Shown: one piece after another, positions 41,399 to 55,147 of the stretch | How positions within the stretch are numbered: position 1 is the first letter of the stretch | Layout of the letters: each line of letters starts with the position of its first letter | NCBI GenBank assembly: GCA_950295325.1 | Contig: OX485805.1 | Location: forward strand, 6,698,501 to 6,762,500 | Origin: Polytrichum commune | Lineage: Eukaryota; Streptophyta; Polytrichopsida; Polytrichales; Polytrichaceae | DNA length: 64,000 nt | Direction: 5' to 3' | Position numbers and translations under genes: made by a program | Notes under the pieces: generated by a model | Seen by the model: only the letters and a program-made list of their open reading frames with translations | Databases searched by the model: none | Told to the model about the DNA's origin: nothing

Positions 41399-44300
41399 CT
41401 AAGAATCAAGGTACTTCAATAAACCAGCCTCCAAAACTCGCTTCACTTCGTTGAAGCTAAAACTAGCTGCATGAATGAACGTGTCTAAATCTGAGTCCAA
41501 ACCACACACTACAGTAAACAAATAGTACAAATGCTTACAGTTGGCCCATTGACCCCTTTTTCCAATTGCTTTAGTCGCCATGTCCTTGAAGTTAGGACAA
41601 GTGCATGCTGGCAGCTGCGAAATCGTCAAGTAGTATTGTTGAACCTTTGGGGGCGTGCCGGAATTCAAGGAGACGATGCATCCTAAGGCAGGGGCTGGAA
41701 GCATGCACAGTTTGTGCACTTTGGCTTTCAGTGATAGGGCTGAGGCACAATTATTGGCGTGTTTTGTTGACGGGGCCTTCTTGTTGCGCCTAATCAACTT
41801 CCCTGAACGCTGGGTGGGAAACTCATCTGGATATGCAGGAGTCGTGTAGCTTGCTAAGTCCAAAGGTAACGGGTGGTCCTGAAAAATTCTGGAAGGTGTC
41901 ATCTCCTTCCGCTGGGGCGGTCTAAATCCTGCGTTTTCTAAAGAGAGGATCTCTTTGCAGGTTAAGTTGGTCCCCAACTTAACCGGCCATACCTCCGGAA
42001 CGTTCGGGACTGAGACCACCCACCTCCTTTTTGTACCCTTAACGCATCTCTCAATGTCGTCATTACAGAAAAAGAAGTCTTGAGGGTCCAATCTCTTCTT
42101 CCGATAGTTATCCATGAGGCATGAGTAGGTAGGTGCAACGGTGCTCTTCCCGTCTTGTACAATCCGAGCGACGCACTTTTTCTTGGTGATTGCTTGTAGA
42201 GCGAAGCAAGCCTTCGCAGATGTCTTAGGCAACCGTGCGATGTGCCACTGGGCAGGGTTGCATAATGTCTCCTCAATCGCGGTGACGTGGTGCCGATCCA
42301 CCCGCTGCGGAGCGTCGTGTGTTGGAAATTGTGGTTGGTCTTCATCTGCAGTTGTAGGAGAATGTGGAGTTGTGGGAGAATCTGGAGTTGTCACAGAAGG
42401 TGGAGAATCGTTCAGTCGGGCAGATCTGGTTTGGACGCGTGGTCGGGATATACTGATCTTGTCTGGCCTGTGAGATTCACGTTCGTCACCGAAAGCAGTA
42501 TCCAGTTTACGCTTCAGAGAAACAAATACCTCTTCCCCTTCGAGGTGGGGAATCCTCGTGCACCACTCGTCACCGCCAGGCATCTTCAAGATGGCCTCAT
42601 GCAGCGGTTTCGAGATTCATGTTTTTACGGCAGACCTCTGAGCACGCCTCAGCTTCAATTCCTCCTTCGACGGTCCAGTTCCAGGGTTCTCTCCCTTTAG
42701 GAATTGGGAATATGCTGAGCACTGCATGAAAGCACGCATGAAGTCATCGATTGTTGCCACATAAAGGTCGCTGCCCCGATCGCCAGATTGCTGCTTCCAC
42801 TTGTTGTGGATAGATTCAGCAAGGTTACAGGATGGCATTTCCGCTAGTTCAGCTTCACTTAGATCCTGCAATGCCCATACAGTCCGAATTAGAATAATGA
42901 CGGAATCAATGTAGTTGAACCATAAAGTGGGAACTATACAGGAAATATAGAGGGAAGTATATACTTACCAACTCCATAAATCCACCCCATTGGCGGTAAC
43001 GGAAATGCCAGAAGGCCAGCCAGAGCTCAAGTCGAGGTAGACCTTGTTCAGTTGCTGCCCCGGATGACATCCACCATGCCCGAATTGCCAAATACTTTGT
43101 CTCGGCCTCCGCCATCGATTCCGCATTCTTGTATTGCTGGCATAGTATTCGATGCTGATGTTGCAGGTCTTGACGGATATCGGCCTTGGTATGTTTCTCC
43201 AAAGACTGCGTCCAATGGAAAAGACAAGTCCTCTCTCTGTCCACCATCTTCTCAGACGCATCTCCACTTCCGTATATGATGCGAACAACATTCCAGTTCG
43301 CTTGGGCACTATCGGCCATGAAACCTTTAAAATTGACTTTGTCCACTCCATGTTGAGCCATGAGAGCATTCAGGTTCTTCCATACGACTGACTGGGTTGC
43401 AACATCTGCAGACTGCATGTCGCATACTGCGATGGTCATGACACGGCAATATGTGGAATCGTACACATGGCAAGCCATTGTCGTCCACGACCTGACCCGT
43501 TTGACATGGTCAAACATTATCCAGGAGTTCTCCAGATCACCACCGGATTGCATTCGTTTGACCAGGTCGACTCCGCTGCCTGGTCCAACTTCAGACATCT
43601 TGAAGACAAAGACCTTGTCCATATCCGCTCCTTGCCCTGGAAACCTATTCTACTGCACGAACCTCCAATTGCTAGCACCGCGTAACTTGGTAATACTGTC
43701 CATGACTCCAAAATGACGCATAGTCCTGAACGTGGTGACTGCGTTACGAATGTTGGGCGAGGTGAGGTGCTTATACCGATCGAAAATAACTTGCAGCTCG
43801 TCCAACTCCAAGATCTTTTGTGGGTCACCTTCTTTAGCAAGGAGGAGTGGGCCCAGTACTTCCTTTGCAGTTTAAAGCACAATAGCAAAACGAGTGGCTG
43901 ATGGGGTGCGTTCGACTTGATCCCCAATCAAGGTGTTTGTCAAATCGATGAAGTCCCGATGATCACCTGACTTGACGGGATGGTCGTGAGATCCCAAGTG
44001 CACACAAGCCCTCGTCATGTTAGGTGTCGCGGTAACATAGTAGATCTTGGCAGTGCAGACATCAACACAGGTGGGAGGGACGTTACATGATTTGCAAACA
44101 ACGGTAGAACCACTTGGAGGCTTGGACCCTACTTCAAACAATTTCTCAGATAATCCTTCCCACTCTGTTTCATTCACTTGGGAAGTCCTGTGGTCTCGCT
44201 GAAGATACTCACAAGCAGGATTGTCGCAACGGAGGTGGCCCAAACAAGAAGATGTACGAAATAAAAGCTTGAGATCATTCTGAATATTGGTTGTAATTGT

Positions 44301-45032
44301 GCGAGACCAAGCATGGCCATCGTACCTTCTATCCATTCCACGAAGCAGCTTGGCCTTTGTATTCTGGCCATGGTCACCTAAAGGTGGAAACTCGAAGATA
44401 ACGTCCCCATCGTAACGAGGGGGAAGGTATTCAACTTGCTGGAGTCTGATCGCATCAAAGTTAATACGAGATAACACACTTTTGGACCGCTTACGAGCTC
44501 CAAGGCGCATCAATGAATGAATGATACTGACAACAGGATTACGAGACGGACTAACAGGAGGAGTTGTTTCCTTGCGAACTATTTGTGGAGAGAGCGAAGA
44601 TGGGACTTTCCTCTCAGATTTTAGGAATTCAACATCGCCGTCGGAATCATCACTCAACTCATATATTGTATTTAGACCGGGCTCAATTTTGACCCTAGCT
44701 AGGACCGGTCTCTCAATGCTAACAGTGGACGACTCCTTAGGTGTTAGAAGTTCAGTCGAACACTCTAACATAGACTCTGAGACTCCATATACACGATATT
44801 TTCCAGGCTTCAGCAACCAGAACGCACCGACGTCATTCTCTACCCTAGTTTGACGAATTGCATGTGAAAGTAGACCGGTATGATCGTCAAAAACTTCTTC
44901 TTCGACAAAGATAGTGACCTCACGATACTGAAACCTCAAACTCAATGTTGCACAAGTGACTATAGCATGACCGTCTTCACCTAATGGAAAGAGGACCGGA
45001 ACATAATGAGGTTCAGCACGAAGCAGGGCCAT
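41399..45032 (-). pseudogene. Mutator-like (MULE) transposase with GCM/FLYWCH-like and SWIM zinc fingers, three nonsense codons
   Basis: Starts at ATG 45032 (MALLRAEPHYVP). Exon 1 (45032-42969) joins exon 2 (42865-41399) through a 103 bp intron (GAGTTG/GTAAGT…TTGCAG/GAT), phase 0. The N-terminal part has a Cys/His region (GHLRCDNPACEYLQRDH…RACVHLGSHDHPV) like the WRKY/GCM/FLYWCH fingers of MULEs. The central transposase region (SWIMFDHVKR, FMADSAQANWNVVR, CLFHWTQSLEKH, MPSCNLAESIHNKW) and a SWIM finger (CTCPNF…NCKHLYYLF) follow. The reading frame is interrupted by TAA (43872-43874), TAG (43650-43652) and TGA (42617-42619) with no frame change, so the gene is a recently decayed or domesticated copy. 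Terminal repeats were not identified. Confidence 0.8.
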
Positions 45033-45436
45033 AGTAAACCACTGAACTCTGAACAAAACAAGTACTCTAAACAAAACAAGTACTGTGAACATTGAAATGG
45101 CGAGAATATATAACAGGAAAGAATTTACTGTGCAATCTGGTAATTTATGTACCAGCAAGCGGAATTTCAAAAGTTAATAGAGAGTCATGCAGAGTAAAAT
45201 GAAAGACGGCTGAAAAACCAATTTGGATGGAAGTCCGAGATAGGAAAGAAACCGAATAGTAGAATCCTATAACAGGCATACATATCAAATAGTACAATCC
45301 AATAACAGGCATACATTCTAAACATTGTTGATAATAATATATATTGGCAAATAAGGTCATGAGAATGACGGACGCCAAGAATAATGTGGAGAGCATGATA
45401 GTAGCTCGGCAATAATATTAGAATGCTACATTGTGA

Positions 45437-45864
45437 TTAACAACGAAGACGCTTATGGGGCCTTTTGCCATTTTTGTCACCGTCATGTTTATGACAATGG
45501 TCAATCCCTAAACTATGAACTGCAGTGCATCCTGCGCAACCGAGTCCCTGACCTTGGGGACGTGGGGCCTGCCTTAATAGAGATCTAGAGTAAGTGCCCG
45601 GTTTAATAACCCCTACTCTAGAATAGGCATGAGTCTGTAAAGTAGACTTGTCCTCTATCAGCGTTGCAACATCCGTCTGCAAAGATGGAGTCCGGGGATG
45701 TGGACTATGAACTGCGACCGCCGGAGTAACTGAGCAGTTAGGTGGGTTTAGACTCTTCATGTTGTCGACGTCTGGAAAACCATCAATCGACGATGTGGTG
45801 TGGATTTGTGATGAACTAGGAGCACCTAAAGGAGCAAGGCTCGGGAGACTTGAGTCAGTACCCA
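45437..45864 (-). CDS. Hypothetical small ORF
   Basis: From the internal ATG at about 45864 (MGTDSSLPSLAPLG) it gives about 142 residues, Ser/Pro-rich with a basic His/Lys-rich end (CHKHDGDKNGKRPHKRLRC). Same strand as the MULE gene and 400 bases upstream of it; it could be a companion exon. No family recognised. Confidence 0.3.
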
Positions 45865-46281
45865 TTGGAGAAGAATATGATGAGATGAGATGAAGGAATG
45901 GGTACAAGTAATCGGGTATTATATACACCTAGGGTAGACAACAACGCCCGAATATTAGATAACATGATAGATCAATTAATAGTCAATAGTTATTTATGTA
46001 AATTGTGGACAACCTGTTTCATGTATGAATAGAATGTACTACAATAGAAGTCATCCCTTTATCACCACGAATTATCTGACATGGAAGGATACGATTATGT
46101 AGAAAAGGATTTAGCGCCGCCTTTTGTAGTGTATGAATGCAGGGTGGATTAACAAAGGATCAATTTAAGTAAGTGCAGATTAACTATCTAAATACAAGAA
46201 AATGTGAACATAACGATGGCGCATAGATGTTAATTCTGACAGACTTGAAAACAATATATAAGATGTGTTTGCTCCAGATGT

Positions 46282-47107
46282 TTGTTAGAGATGAACACTA
46301 GGTCGAGAGCAAGAGCAGAACGAGAAGTAAGGAGGAATAGTGAAAACCAGAGGCGAATTGAGAGAAGGCAAAGGTTAGAATCAAGAGTAAGCTTAGGGAC
46401 GCCGTACAATTTGCGGACAACAATGGGTAGAAGAGGGGTTACTTCTTCTAAGGGTACAGGTAGAGGTTCCAAAGGGGAAAAGACGTTTGATGTTGAAGCG
46501 GTAGCTCCCATCGTTTTATTTCCAATAACGGAGGAAGACAACCCAGATGACAAAGGGGGCAGTGAGGTGTTGTTTATCAAAAATCCTCATGATATTGTTT
46601 TCTTCAAAACCGTAATGTGAACCACTCTCACGGATAATTAGAACAGTTGAGACCCAATAGCTTTCCATTATGTTGTTTTTAGTTTTGGTGATGGAATGTA
46701 AATAGGATTTGGATTGGGCATCTGGAACAGGGAATGACACAGACACAACTTCAACCTGGGGCAGCCTCGAGTGCCTCAACATTGGATCATAGTGAGAAAC
46801 AGGTTTGTGAAGATTGTTTTCAATTGGCGACTTTTATGGTTTTGGGATTAAGGTAATATTTCTATCCAACGAAAATAGTTTATTCACTGAACAAGGACTC
46901 GGAGATTTTGATCGGGACGCAACTGACCTTTGCGAAGGGACCATGGATAATGACGAGACGCAATTCGAGGAAGAGGTAGGCTACTTGAATCTGTTTTCTG
47001 ATGTAGGGTTCGAAGAGAGACATGTGGAGACCCGAGCCAGATTTTTGGACACCCGAGAGAGAATTTTAGGTAGAGCGCCACTTGCCACTTGTGGCTATCG
47101 GTCATGA
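46282..47107 (+). CDS. Hypothetical ORF pair
   Basis: The first frame (ATG at 46291; MNTRSRARAEREVRRNSENQ…, to 46620) is very basic then acidic. The second (46814-47107; …GLGDFDRDATDLCEGTMDN…) is acidic. They may be two exons of one small gene, but I see no decisive splice sites. Low support. Confidence 0.25.
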
Positions 47108-47144
47108 AATCAGATTTCTGAAAGCCAACATTATTCTCCAAAGT

Positions 47145-50100
47145 GTGTCAGGGTTCCGAGATACCCTTTGGGGGGCTCTAACGTGGGCTGAATTGAGTGT
47201 GAAGTGAGTTTAGGGTACACTTAGGAAAGGTTCTGATTAGACCTGAATCTGATGTGAGTGTGAATTTAGTTTAGGTTAGAAGTCAATAAGGTTGTGATAA
47301 GGCCTGAATCTGATGTGAGTGCCAATTCATTGTTGGCTTGATGTTGCATAGGTTATGAATAGGCCTGAAATTTGATGTGAGTGTGAAGTGAGGCAAGGTT
47401 AGAAGTTGATAAAGTTGTGATTAGGCTTGAATCTGAGGTGAGTGTGAATTCAGTGTTGGTAAGATGTTGCTCAGGCCCGAAATCTGATATGAGTGTGAAG
47501 TGAGTAGAGGTTATATGTAGCTTAGGTTGTGATTAGGCCTGAATCTGATTTAAGTGTCAAGTTGGTAAGGCTCATATAAGACCTGAAATAAAATCTCTTG
47601 ATGTTAGCTTTGTTCAAAATAGTGTGTCTCGGAACCGACACACCCTAGACAAGGGTATTAAGTGGGTTGAGTTAAGTGTGAAATCAATTGGGTTAGAAGT
47701 CGATAAGGTTGTGATTAGGCCTGAATCTGATTTAAGTGTGAAGTGAGCTTGGGTTATATGTAGCTTAGGTTGTGATTAGGCCAGAATCTGATTTAAGTGT
47801 GAAGTGAGCTTGGGTTGTATGTTGCAAAGGTTGTGTGTAGGCCTAGAATCTGAATTGTTCAAAATAGTGTGTCTCGGTCCCGAGAGACCCTAGAGAAGGA
47901 CTTAACTGGGATGAATTATGTGTGAAATCAGTTTAGGTATAATGTTGTTGAGGTTGATGTTAGGCCTGAAATGAACCTTAAGTGTGAAGTGAGTTTGATC
48001 AGATGTTGGCAATAATCTGATAAGGCCTGGAATCTGATTTAAGTGTGAAGTAGGTAAAGTTGATATGAGGCCTGAAATCAAATTTTTGAAAGTCACATTT
48101 GTTCAAAAAAGTGTGTCTCGGTCCTGAGACACTCTAGACAAGGGTATTAAATGGGCTGACTTCAGTGTGAAATCAATTGGGTTAGAAGTCGATAAGGTTG
48201 TGATTAGGCATGAATCTGATTTAAGTGTGAAGTGAGTTTAGGTTATATGTAGCTTAGGTTGTGCTTAGGCCTAAATCTGAATTAAAAGTGAAATGAGTTT
48301 GGGTTATATGTAGCATAGGTTATGATTAGGCCTGAAATTTGAAATGTTCAAAATAGTGTGTCTCGGCCCCGAGAGACCCTAGAGAAGGTCTTAACTGGGT
48401 TGAACTATGTTTGAAATCAGTTGGGTAAGGATGTTGGTAAGGTTTTTGTTAGGCCTGAAATCAACCTCAAATGTGAAGTTTATAAGGCTCATATAAGGCC
48501 TGAAATTAAATATCTTAATGTTAGCTTTGTTCAAAATAGTGTATCTCGGTCCCGAGACACCCTAGACAAGGATATTAAGTGGGTTGAATTAAATGTGAGA
48601 TCAATTGGGTTAGAAGTTGCTTAGGTTGTGATTAGGCTGAATCTGATTTAAGTGTGAAGTGAGCTTGGGTTATATGTAGCTTAGGTTGTGATTAGGCCTA
48701 ATTTCTGATTTAAGTTTGAAGTAGGTAAAGTTGATATGAGGCCTGAAATCAAATTTTTGAAAGTCACATTTGTTCAAAAAAGTGTGTCTCGGTCCTGAGA
48801 CACTCTAGACAAGGGTATTAAATGGGCTGACTTCAGTGTGAAATCAATTGGGTTAGAAGTCGATAAGGTTGTGATTAGGCATGAATCTGATTTAAGTGTG
48901 AAGTGAGTTTAGGTTATATGTAGCTTAGGTTGTGCTTAGGCCTAAATCTGAATTAAAAGTGAAATGAGTTTGGGTTATATGTAGCATAGGTTGTGATTAG
49001 GCCTGAAATTTGAAATGTTCAAAATAGTGTGTCTCGGCCCCGAGAGACCCTAGAGAAGGTCTTAACTGGGTTGAACTATGTTTGAAATCAGTTGGGTAAG
49101 GATGTTGGTAAGGTTTTTGTTAGGCCTGAAATCAACCTCAAATGTGAAGTTTATAAGGCTCATATAAGGCCTGAAATTAAATATCTTAATGTTAGCTTTG
49201 TTCAAAATAGTGTGTCTCGGTCCCGAGACACCCTAGACAAGGATATTAAGTGGGTTGAATTAAATGTGAGATCAATTGGGTTAGAAGTTGCTTAGGTTGT
49301 GATTAGGCTGAATCTGATTTAAGTGTGAAGTGAGCTTGGGTTATATGTAGCTTAGGTTGTGATTAGGCCTAATTTCTGATTTAAGTTTGAAGTAGGTAAA
49401 GTTGATATGAGGCCTGAAATCAAATTTTTGAAAGTCACATTTGTTCAAAAAAGTGTGTCTCGGTCCTGAGACACTCTAGACAAGGGTATTAAATGGGCTG
49501 ACTTCAGTGTGAAATCAATTGGGTTAGAAGTCGATAAGGTTATGATTAGGCCTGAATCTAATTTAAGTGTGAAGTGAGTTTAGGTTATATGTAGCTTAGG
49601 TTGTGCTTAGGCCTAAATCTGAATTAAAAGTGAGATGAGTTTGGGTTATATGTAGCATAGGTTGTGATTAGGCCTGAAATTTGAAATGTTCAAAATAGTG
49701 TGTCTCGGCCCCGAGAGACCCTAGAGAAGGTCTTAACTGGGTTGAACTATGTTTGGAATCAGTTGGGTAAGGATGTTGGTAAGGCTCATATAAGGCCTGA
49801 AATTAAATCTCTTAATGTTAGCTTTGTTCAGAATAGTGTGTCTCGGTCCCGAGACACCCTAGACAAGGGTATTAAGTGGGCTGAATTAAGTGTGAGATCA
49901 ATTGGCTTAGAAGTTGCTTAGGTTGTGATTAGGCATGAATCTGATTTAAGTGTGAAGTGAGTTTGGGTTGTATGTTGCATAGGTGGTGTGTAGGCCTGAA
50001 ATCTGAATTGTTCAAAATAGTGTGTCTCGGTCCCGAGAGACCCTAGAGAAGGTATTAACTGGGTTGAATTATGCTTGAAATCAGATCGATTAGGATGTTG

Positions 50101-53100
50101 GTAAGGTTTATGTTAGTCCTGAAATCAACCTTAAGTGTGAAGTGAGTTTGAATCAGATGGTGGTAATAATGTGATTAGGCCTGAAATCTGATTTAATTGT
50201 GAAGTTGGCAACGCTGATATAAGGCCTGAAATCAAATTTTTGAAAGTCACATTTGTTCAAAAATGTGTGTCTCGGTCCCGAGACACCCAAGACAAGGGTA
50301 TTAAGTGGGCTGAATTAAGTGTGAGATCAATTGGCTTAGAAGTAGCTTAGTTTGTGATTAGGCATGAATCTGATTTAAGTGTGAAGTTGGTAAGGCTCAT
50401 ATAAGGCCTGAAATCAAATGTCTTCATGTTAGCTTTGTTCAAAAAAGTGAGTCTCGGTCCCGAGACACCTAGACAAGGGTATTAAGTGGGTTGTCTTAAG
50501 TTTGAAATCAATTAGGTTAGAATTTGATAACGTTGTGATGAGGCCTGAATCTGATTTAAGTGTGAAGTGAGCTTGGGTTATATGTAGCTTAGGTTGTGAT
50601 AAGGCCTAAAATCTGATTTAAGCTTGAAGTAGGTAAAGTTGATATAAGGCCTGAAATCAAATTTTTGAAAGTCACATTTGTTCAAAAAAGTGTGTCTCGG
50701 TCCCGAGACACCCTAGACATGGGTATTAAGTGGGCTGACTTCAGTGTGAAATCAATTGGTTTGAAGTTGCTTAGGTTGTGATTAGGCCTGAATCTAATCT
50801 AAGTGTGAAGTGAGTTTAGCTTATATGTAGCTTAGGTTGTGATTAGGCCTGAATGTGATTTAAGTGTGAAGTGAGTTTAGGTTATATGTAGCTTAGGTTG
50901 TGATTAGGCCTGAATCTGATTTAAGTGTGAAGTGAGTTTAGGTTTTATGTAGCTTAGGTTGTGATTAGGCCTGAATCTGATTTAAGTGTGAAGTTGGTAA
51001 GGCTCATATTAGGCCTGTAGTCAAATCTCTTAATGTTAGCTTTATTCAAAAGAGTGTGGCTCGGAACCGAGACACCTTAGACAAGGGTATTAAGTGGGCT
51101 GAGTTAAGTGTGAAATCAATTGGGTTAGAAGTCGATAAGGTTGTGATTAGGCCTGAATCTAATTTAAGTGTGAAGTGAGTTTGGGTTGTATGTTGCAAAG
51201 GTTGTGTGTAGGCCTGAAAACTGAATTGTTCAAAATAGTGTGTCTCGGTCCCGAGAGACCCTAGAGAAGGTCTTAACTGGGTTGAATTATGTGTGAAATC
51301 AGTTTAGGTATAATGTTGTTGAGGTTGATGTTAGGCCTGAAATGAACCTTAAGTGTGAAGTGAGTTTGATCAGATGTTGGTAATAATCTGATAAGGCCTG
51401 AAATCTTATTTAAGTGTGAAGTTGGTAAAGTTGATATAAGGCCTGAAATCAAATTTCCGAAAGTTATGTTTGTTCAAAAAAGTGTATCTCGGTCCAGAGA
51501 CACCCTAGACAAGGGTATTTAGTGGGCTGACTTGAGTGTGAAATCAATGGGTTTGAAGTTGCTTAGGTTGTGATTAGGCATGAATCTGATTTAAGTGTGA
51601 AGTGAGTAGAGGTTATATGTAGCTTATGTTGTGATTAGGCCTGAATCTGATTTAAGTGTGAAGTGGGTAAGGCTCATATAAGGACTGAAAGCAAATCTCT
51701 TCATGTTAGCTTTATTCAAAATAGTGTGTCTCGGAACCGAGACACCCTAGACAAGGGTAGTAAGTGGGTTGAGTTAAGTGTGAAATCAATTGGGTTAGAA
51801 GTCGATAAGGTTGTGATTAGGCCTAAATCTGATTTAAGTGTGAAGTGAGCTTGGGTTATATGTAGCTTAGGTTGTGCTTAGGCCTAAATCTGAATTAAAA
51901 GTGAAATGAGTTTGGGTTATATGTAGCATAGGTTGTGATTAGGCCTGAAATTTGAAATGTTCAAAATAGTGTGTCTCGGCCCCGAGAGACCCTAGAGAAG
52001 GTCTTAACTGGGTTGAACTATGTTTGAAATCAGTTGGGTAAGGATGTTGGTAAGGCTCATATAAGGCCTGAAATTAAATCTCTTAATGTTAGCTTTGTTC
52101 AGAATAGTGTGTCTCGGTCCCGAGACACCCTAGACAAGGGTATTAAGTGGGCTGAATTAAGTGTGAGATCAATTGGCTTAGAAGAAGCTTAGGTTGTGAT
52201 TAGGCATGAATCTGATTTAAGTGTGAAGTTGGTAAGGCTCATATAAGGCCTGAAATCAAATCTGTTCATGTTAGCTTTGTTCAAAAAAGTGAGTCTCGGT
52301 CCCGAGACACCCTAGACAAGGGTATTAAGTGGGTTGTCTTAAGTTTGAAATCAATTGGGTTATAAGTTCATAAGGTTGTGATTAGGCCTGAATCTGATTT
52401 AAGTGTGAAGTGAGCTTCGGTTATATGTAGCTTAGGTTGTGATTAGGCCTAAAATCTGATTTATGTTTGAAGTAGATAAAGCTGATATAAGGCGTGAAAT
52501 CAAATTTTTGAAAGTCACATTTGTTCAAAAAAGTGTGTCTCGGTCCCGAGACACCCTAGACAAGGGTATTAAGTGGGCTGACTTCAGTGTGAAATCAATT
52601 GGTTTGAAGTTGCTTAGGTTGTGATTAGGCCTGAATCTGATTTAAGTGTGAAGTGAGTAGAGGTTATATGTAGCTTGTGTTATGATTAGGCCTGAATCTG
52701 ATTTAAAGTTGAAGTGGGTAAGGCTCATATAAGGCATGAAAGCAAATCTCTTAATGTTAGCTTTGTTCAAAATAGTGTGTCTCGGTCCCGAGACACCCTT
52801 GAGAAGGGTATCAAGTGGGCTGACTTAAGTGTGAAATCAATTGGGTTCTAAGTTGATATGGTTGTGATTAGGCATGAATCTGATTTAAGTGTGAAGTGAG
52901 TTTGGGTTATATGTAGCTTAGGTTGTGAGTAGGCAAGAATCTGATTTAAGTGTGAAGTTGGTAAGCCTCATATAAGGCCTGAAATCAAATCTCTTGATGT
53001 TAGTTTTATTCAAAATAGTGTGTCTCGGTCCCGAGACACCCTTGAGAAGGGTATTAAGTGGGCTGACTTAAGTGTGAAATCAATTGGGTTCTAAGTTGAT

Positions 53101-54312
53101 ATGGTTGTGATTAAGCCTGAATCTGATTTAAGTGTGAAGTGAGTTTGGGTTATATGTAGCTTAGGTTGTGATTAGGCATGAATCTGATTTAAGTGTGAAG
53201 TTGGTAAGGCTCATATAAGGCCTGAAATCAAATCCCTTCATGTTAGTTTTGTTAAAAAAAGTGAATCTCGGTCCCGAGACACCCTAGACAAGGGTATTAA
53301 GTAGGCTGTCTTAAGTTTCAAATCAATTGGGTTAGAATTTGATAACGTTGTGATGAGGCCTGAATCTGATTTAAGTGTGAAGTGAGTTTGGGTTATATGT
53401 AGCTTAGGTTGTGATTAGGCCTAAAATCTGATTTGAGTTTGAAGTAGGTAAAGCTAATATAAGGCCTGAAATCAAATTTTTGAAAGTAACATTTGTTCAA
53501 AAAAATGTGTCTCGGTCCCGAGACACCCTTGACAAGGGTATTAAGTGGGCTGAATTAAGTGTGAGATCAATTGGGTTAGAAGTTGCTTAGGTTGTGATTA
53601 GGCATGAATCTGATTTAAGTGTAAAGTGAGTTTGGGTTGTATGTTGCGTAGGTGGTGTGTAGGCCTGAAATCTGAATTGTTCAAAATAGTGTGTCTCGGT
53701 CCCGAGAGACCCTAGAGAAGGTCTTAACTGGGTTGAATTATGTGTGAAATCAGTTTAGGTATAATGTTGTTGAGGTTGATGTTAGGCCTGAAATGAACCT
53801 TAAGTGTGAAGTGAGTTTGATCAGATGTTGGTAATAATCTGATAAGGCCTGAAATCTTATTTAAGTGTGAAGTTGGTAAAGTTGATATAAGGCCTGAAAT
53901 CAAATTTCCGAAAGTTATGTTTGTTCAAAAAAGTGTATCTCGGTCCAGAGACACCCTAGACAAGGGTATTTAGTGGGCTGACTTGAGTGTGAAATCAATG
54001 GGTTTGAAGTTGCTTAGGTTGTGATTAGGCATGAATCTGATTTAAGTGTGAAGTGAGTAGAGGTTATATGTAGCTTATGTTGTGATTAGGCCTGAATCTT
54101 ATTTAAGTGTGAAGTGGGTAAGGCTCATATAAGGACTGAAAGCAAATCTCTTCATGTTAGCTTTATTCAAAATAGTGTGTCTCGGAACCGAGACACCCTA
54201 GACAAGGGTAGTAAGTGGGTTGAGTTAAGTGTGAAATCAATTGGGTTAGAAGTCGATAAGGTTGTGATTAGGCCTAAATCTGATTTAAGTGTGAAGTGAG
54301 CTTGGGTTATAT
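47145..54312. repeat. Satellite array, 7.2 kb, palindrome-punctuated
   Basis: Built from diverged subrepeats of about 60 bp (TTAGGTTGTGATTAGGCCTG, AATCTGATTTAAGTGTGAAG; three in a row at 50828, 50888, 50949). They are interrupted every 140-250 bases by GTGTCTCGG, two bases, CCGAGACAC, followed by CCTAGACAAGGGTATTAAG or CCTAGAGAAGGTCTTAAC. I count about 30 such punctuation marks. Higher-order copies are visible: 48066-48736 recurs 671 bases on, and 51240-51860 recurs 2,451 bases on. The array ends abruptly at about 54312. Short ORFs inside are repeat translations. Confidence 0.95.
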
Positions 54313-55147
54313 GTGGGTGCAAGCATGGTAAAGTGGACAATCTTTGATCCTTGCACTCATTCGTTGTAAGTGAATTCACCCCTTGTTGATATCATGGGAA
54401 CGTGGGAGGGAACATGGGAGAACAAAAAGGGAACCACATGGAACATGGGCCTTTATTCCACTCTATGTCACATAAAGTATCCACAGGTTTATTATAAGCG
54501 TAATTGATATGCTTTCTAGACCCAATGTTTTCAAAATTGAAAGGATCCCAAGTTTATTAATGGCCGGATGAAGATTTATAATTAATTAATGAATGTGGCG
54601 GCCATATGGGAGGAGGCGGGAAACCCCGGATTAAAAGGGGTGGGCCGGGATGTATCCCAAGGTGGACTATTAATTAGTTGTGTTCTAAGAATACGCTGGT
54701 TTTGTTATTTTTTTGCTGAAGTTTCAAATCTGGCCCAATGAATGCCAAGAATCAACGGCTAGTCACAGATGCTTTGCTACAGTTAGAGAAATAACGGGTC
54801 AAAGTTGAAGACTTCAGGAGCATTACCCATCATTTTAGAGGAATTTTAGAGAATATACCCACAATTAACCCTAAGCTCGCGGGTAGAGCAAATGGGAGCT
54901 CATGTCCGCCCCATGCCTGCAAGATCTTAGGGTTGCGAACCTCCTACCTCCACCACCTCCTATGTTGTTGAAGCGCTTAGGGTTCTAGTAGTATAGCACA
55001 AATTTCTGCTAGCTTAGGGTTTGGGGTGCACTTTGAGGACGAAGGGGCAGATTGAAATGGAGGTATGCATCTCAAACTTAAAATTTTGCATTTGCATTGC
55101 ATCTTTCTTTCTCTTGTACATTGCTTTGCAAAATTTTCTTTGTTAAC
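54313..55147 (+). promoter_or_regulatory. Upstream region of the RING-like/AT-hook gene
   Basis: Unique sequence between the satellite and the ATG at 55148. It contains several CTTAGGGTT motifs (about 54928, 54978, 55013), typical of plant promoters/5' UTRs. No gene seen. Confidence 0.4.

Noticed and set aside
48421-54379. Short ORFs within the satellite
   Set aside because: They recur only because the repeat unit recurs; they are translations of the palindrome-bearing unit.
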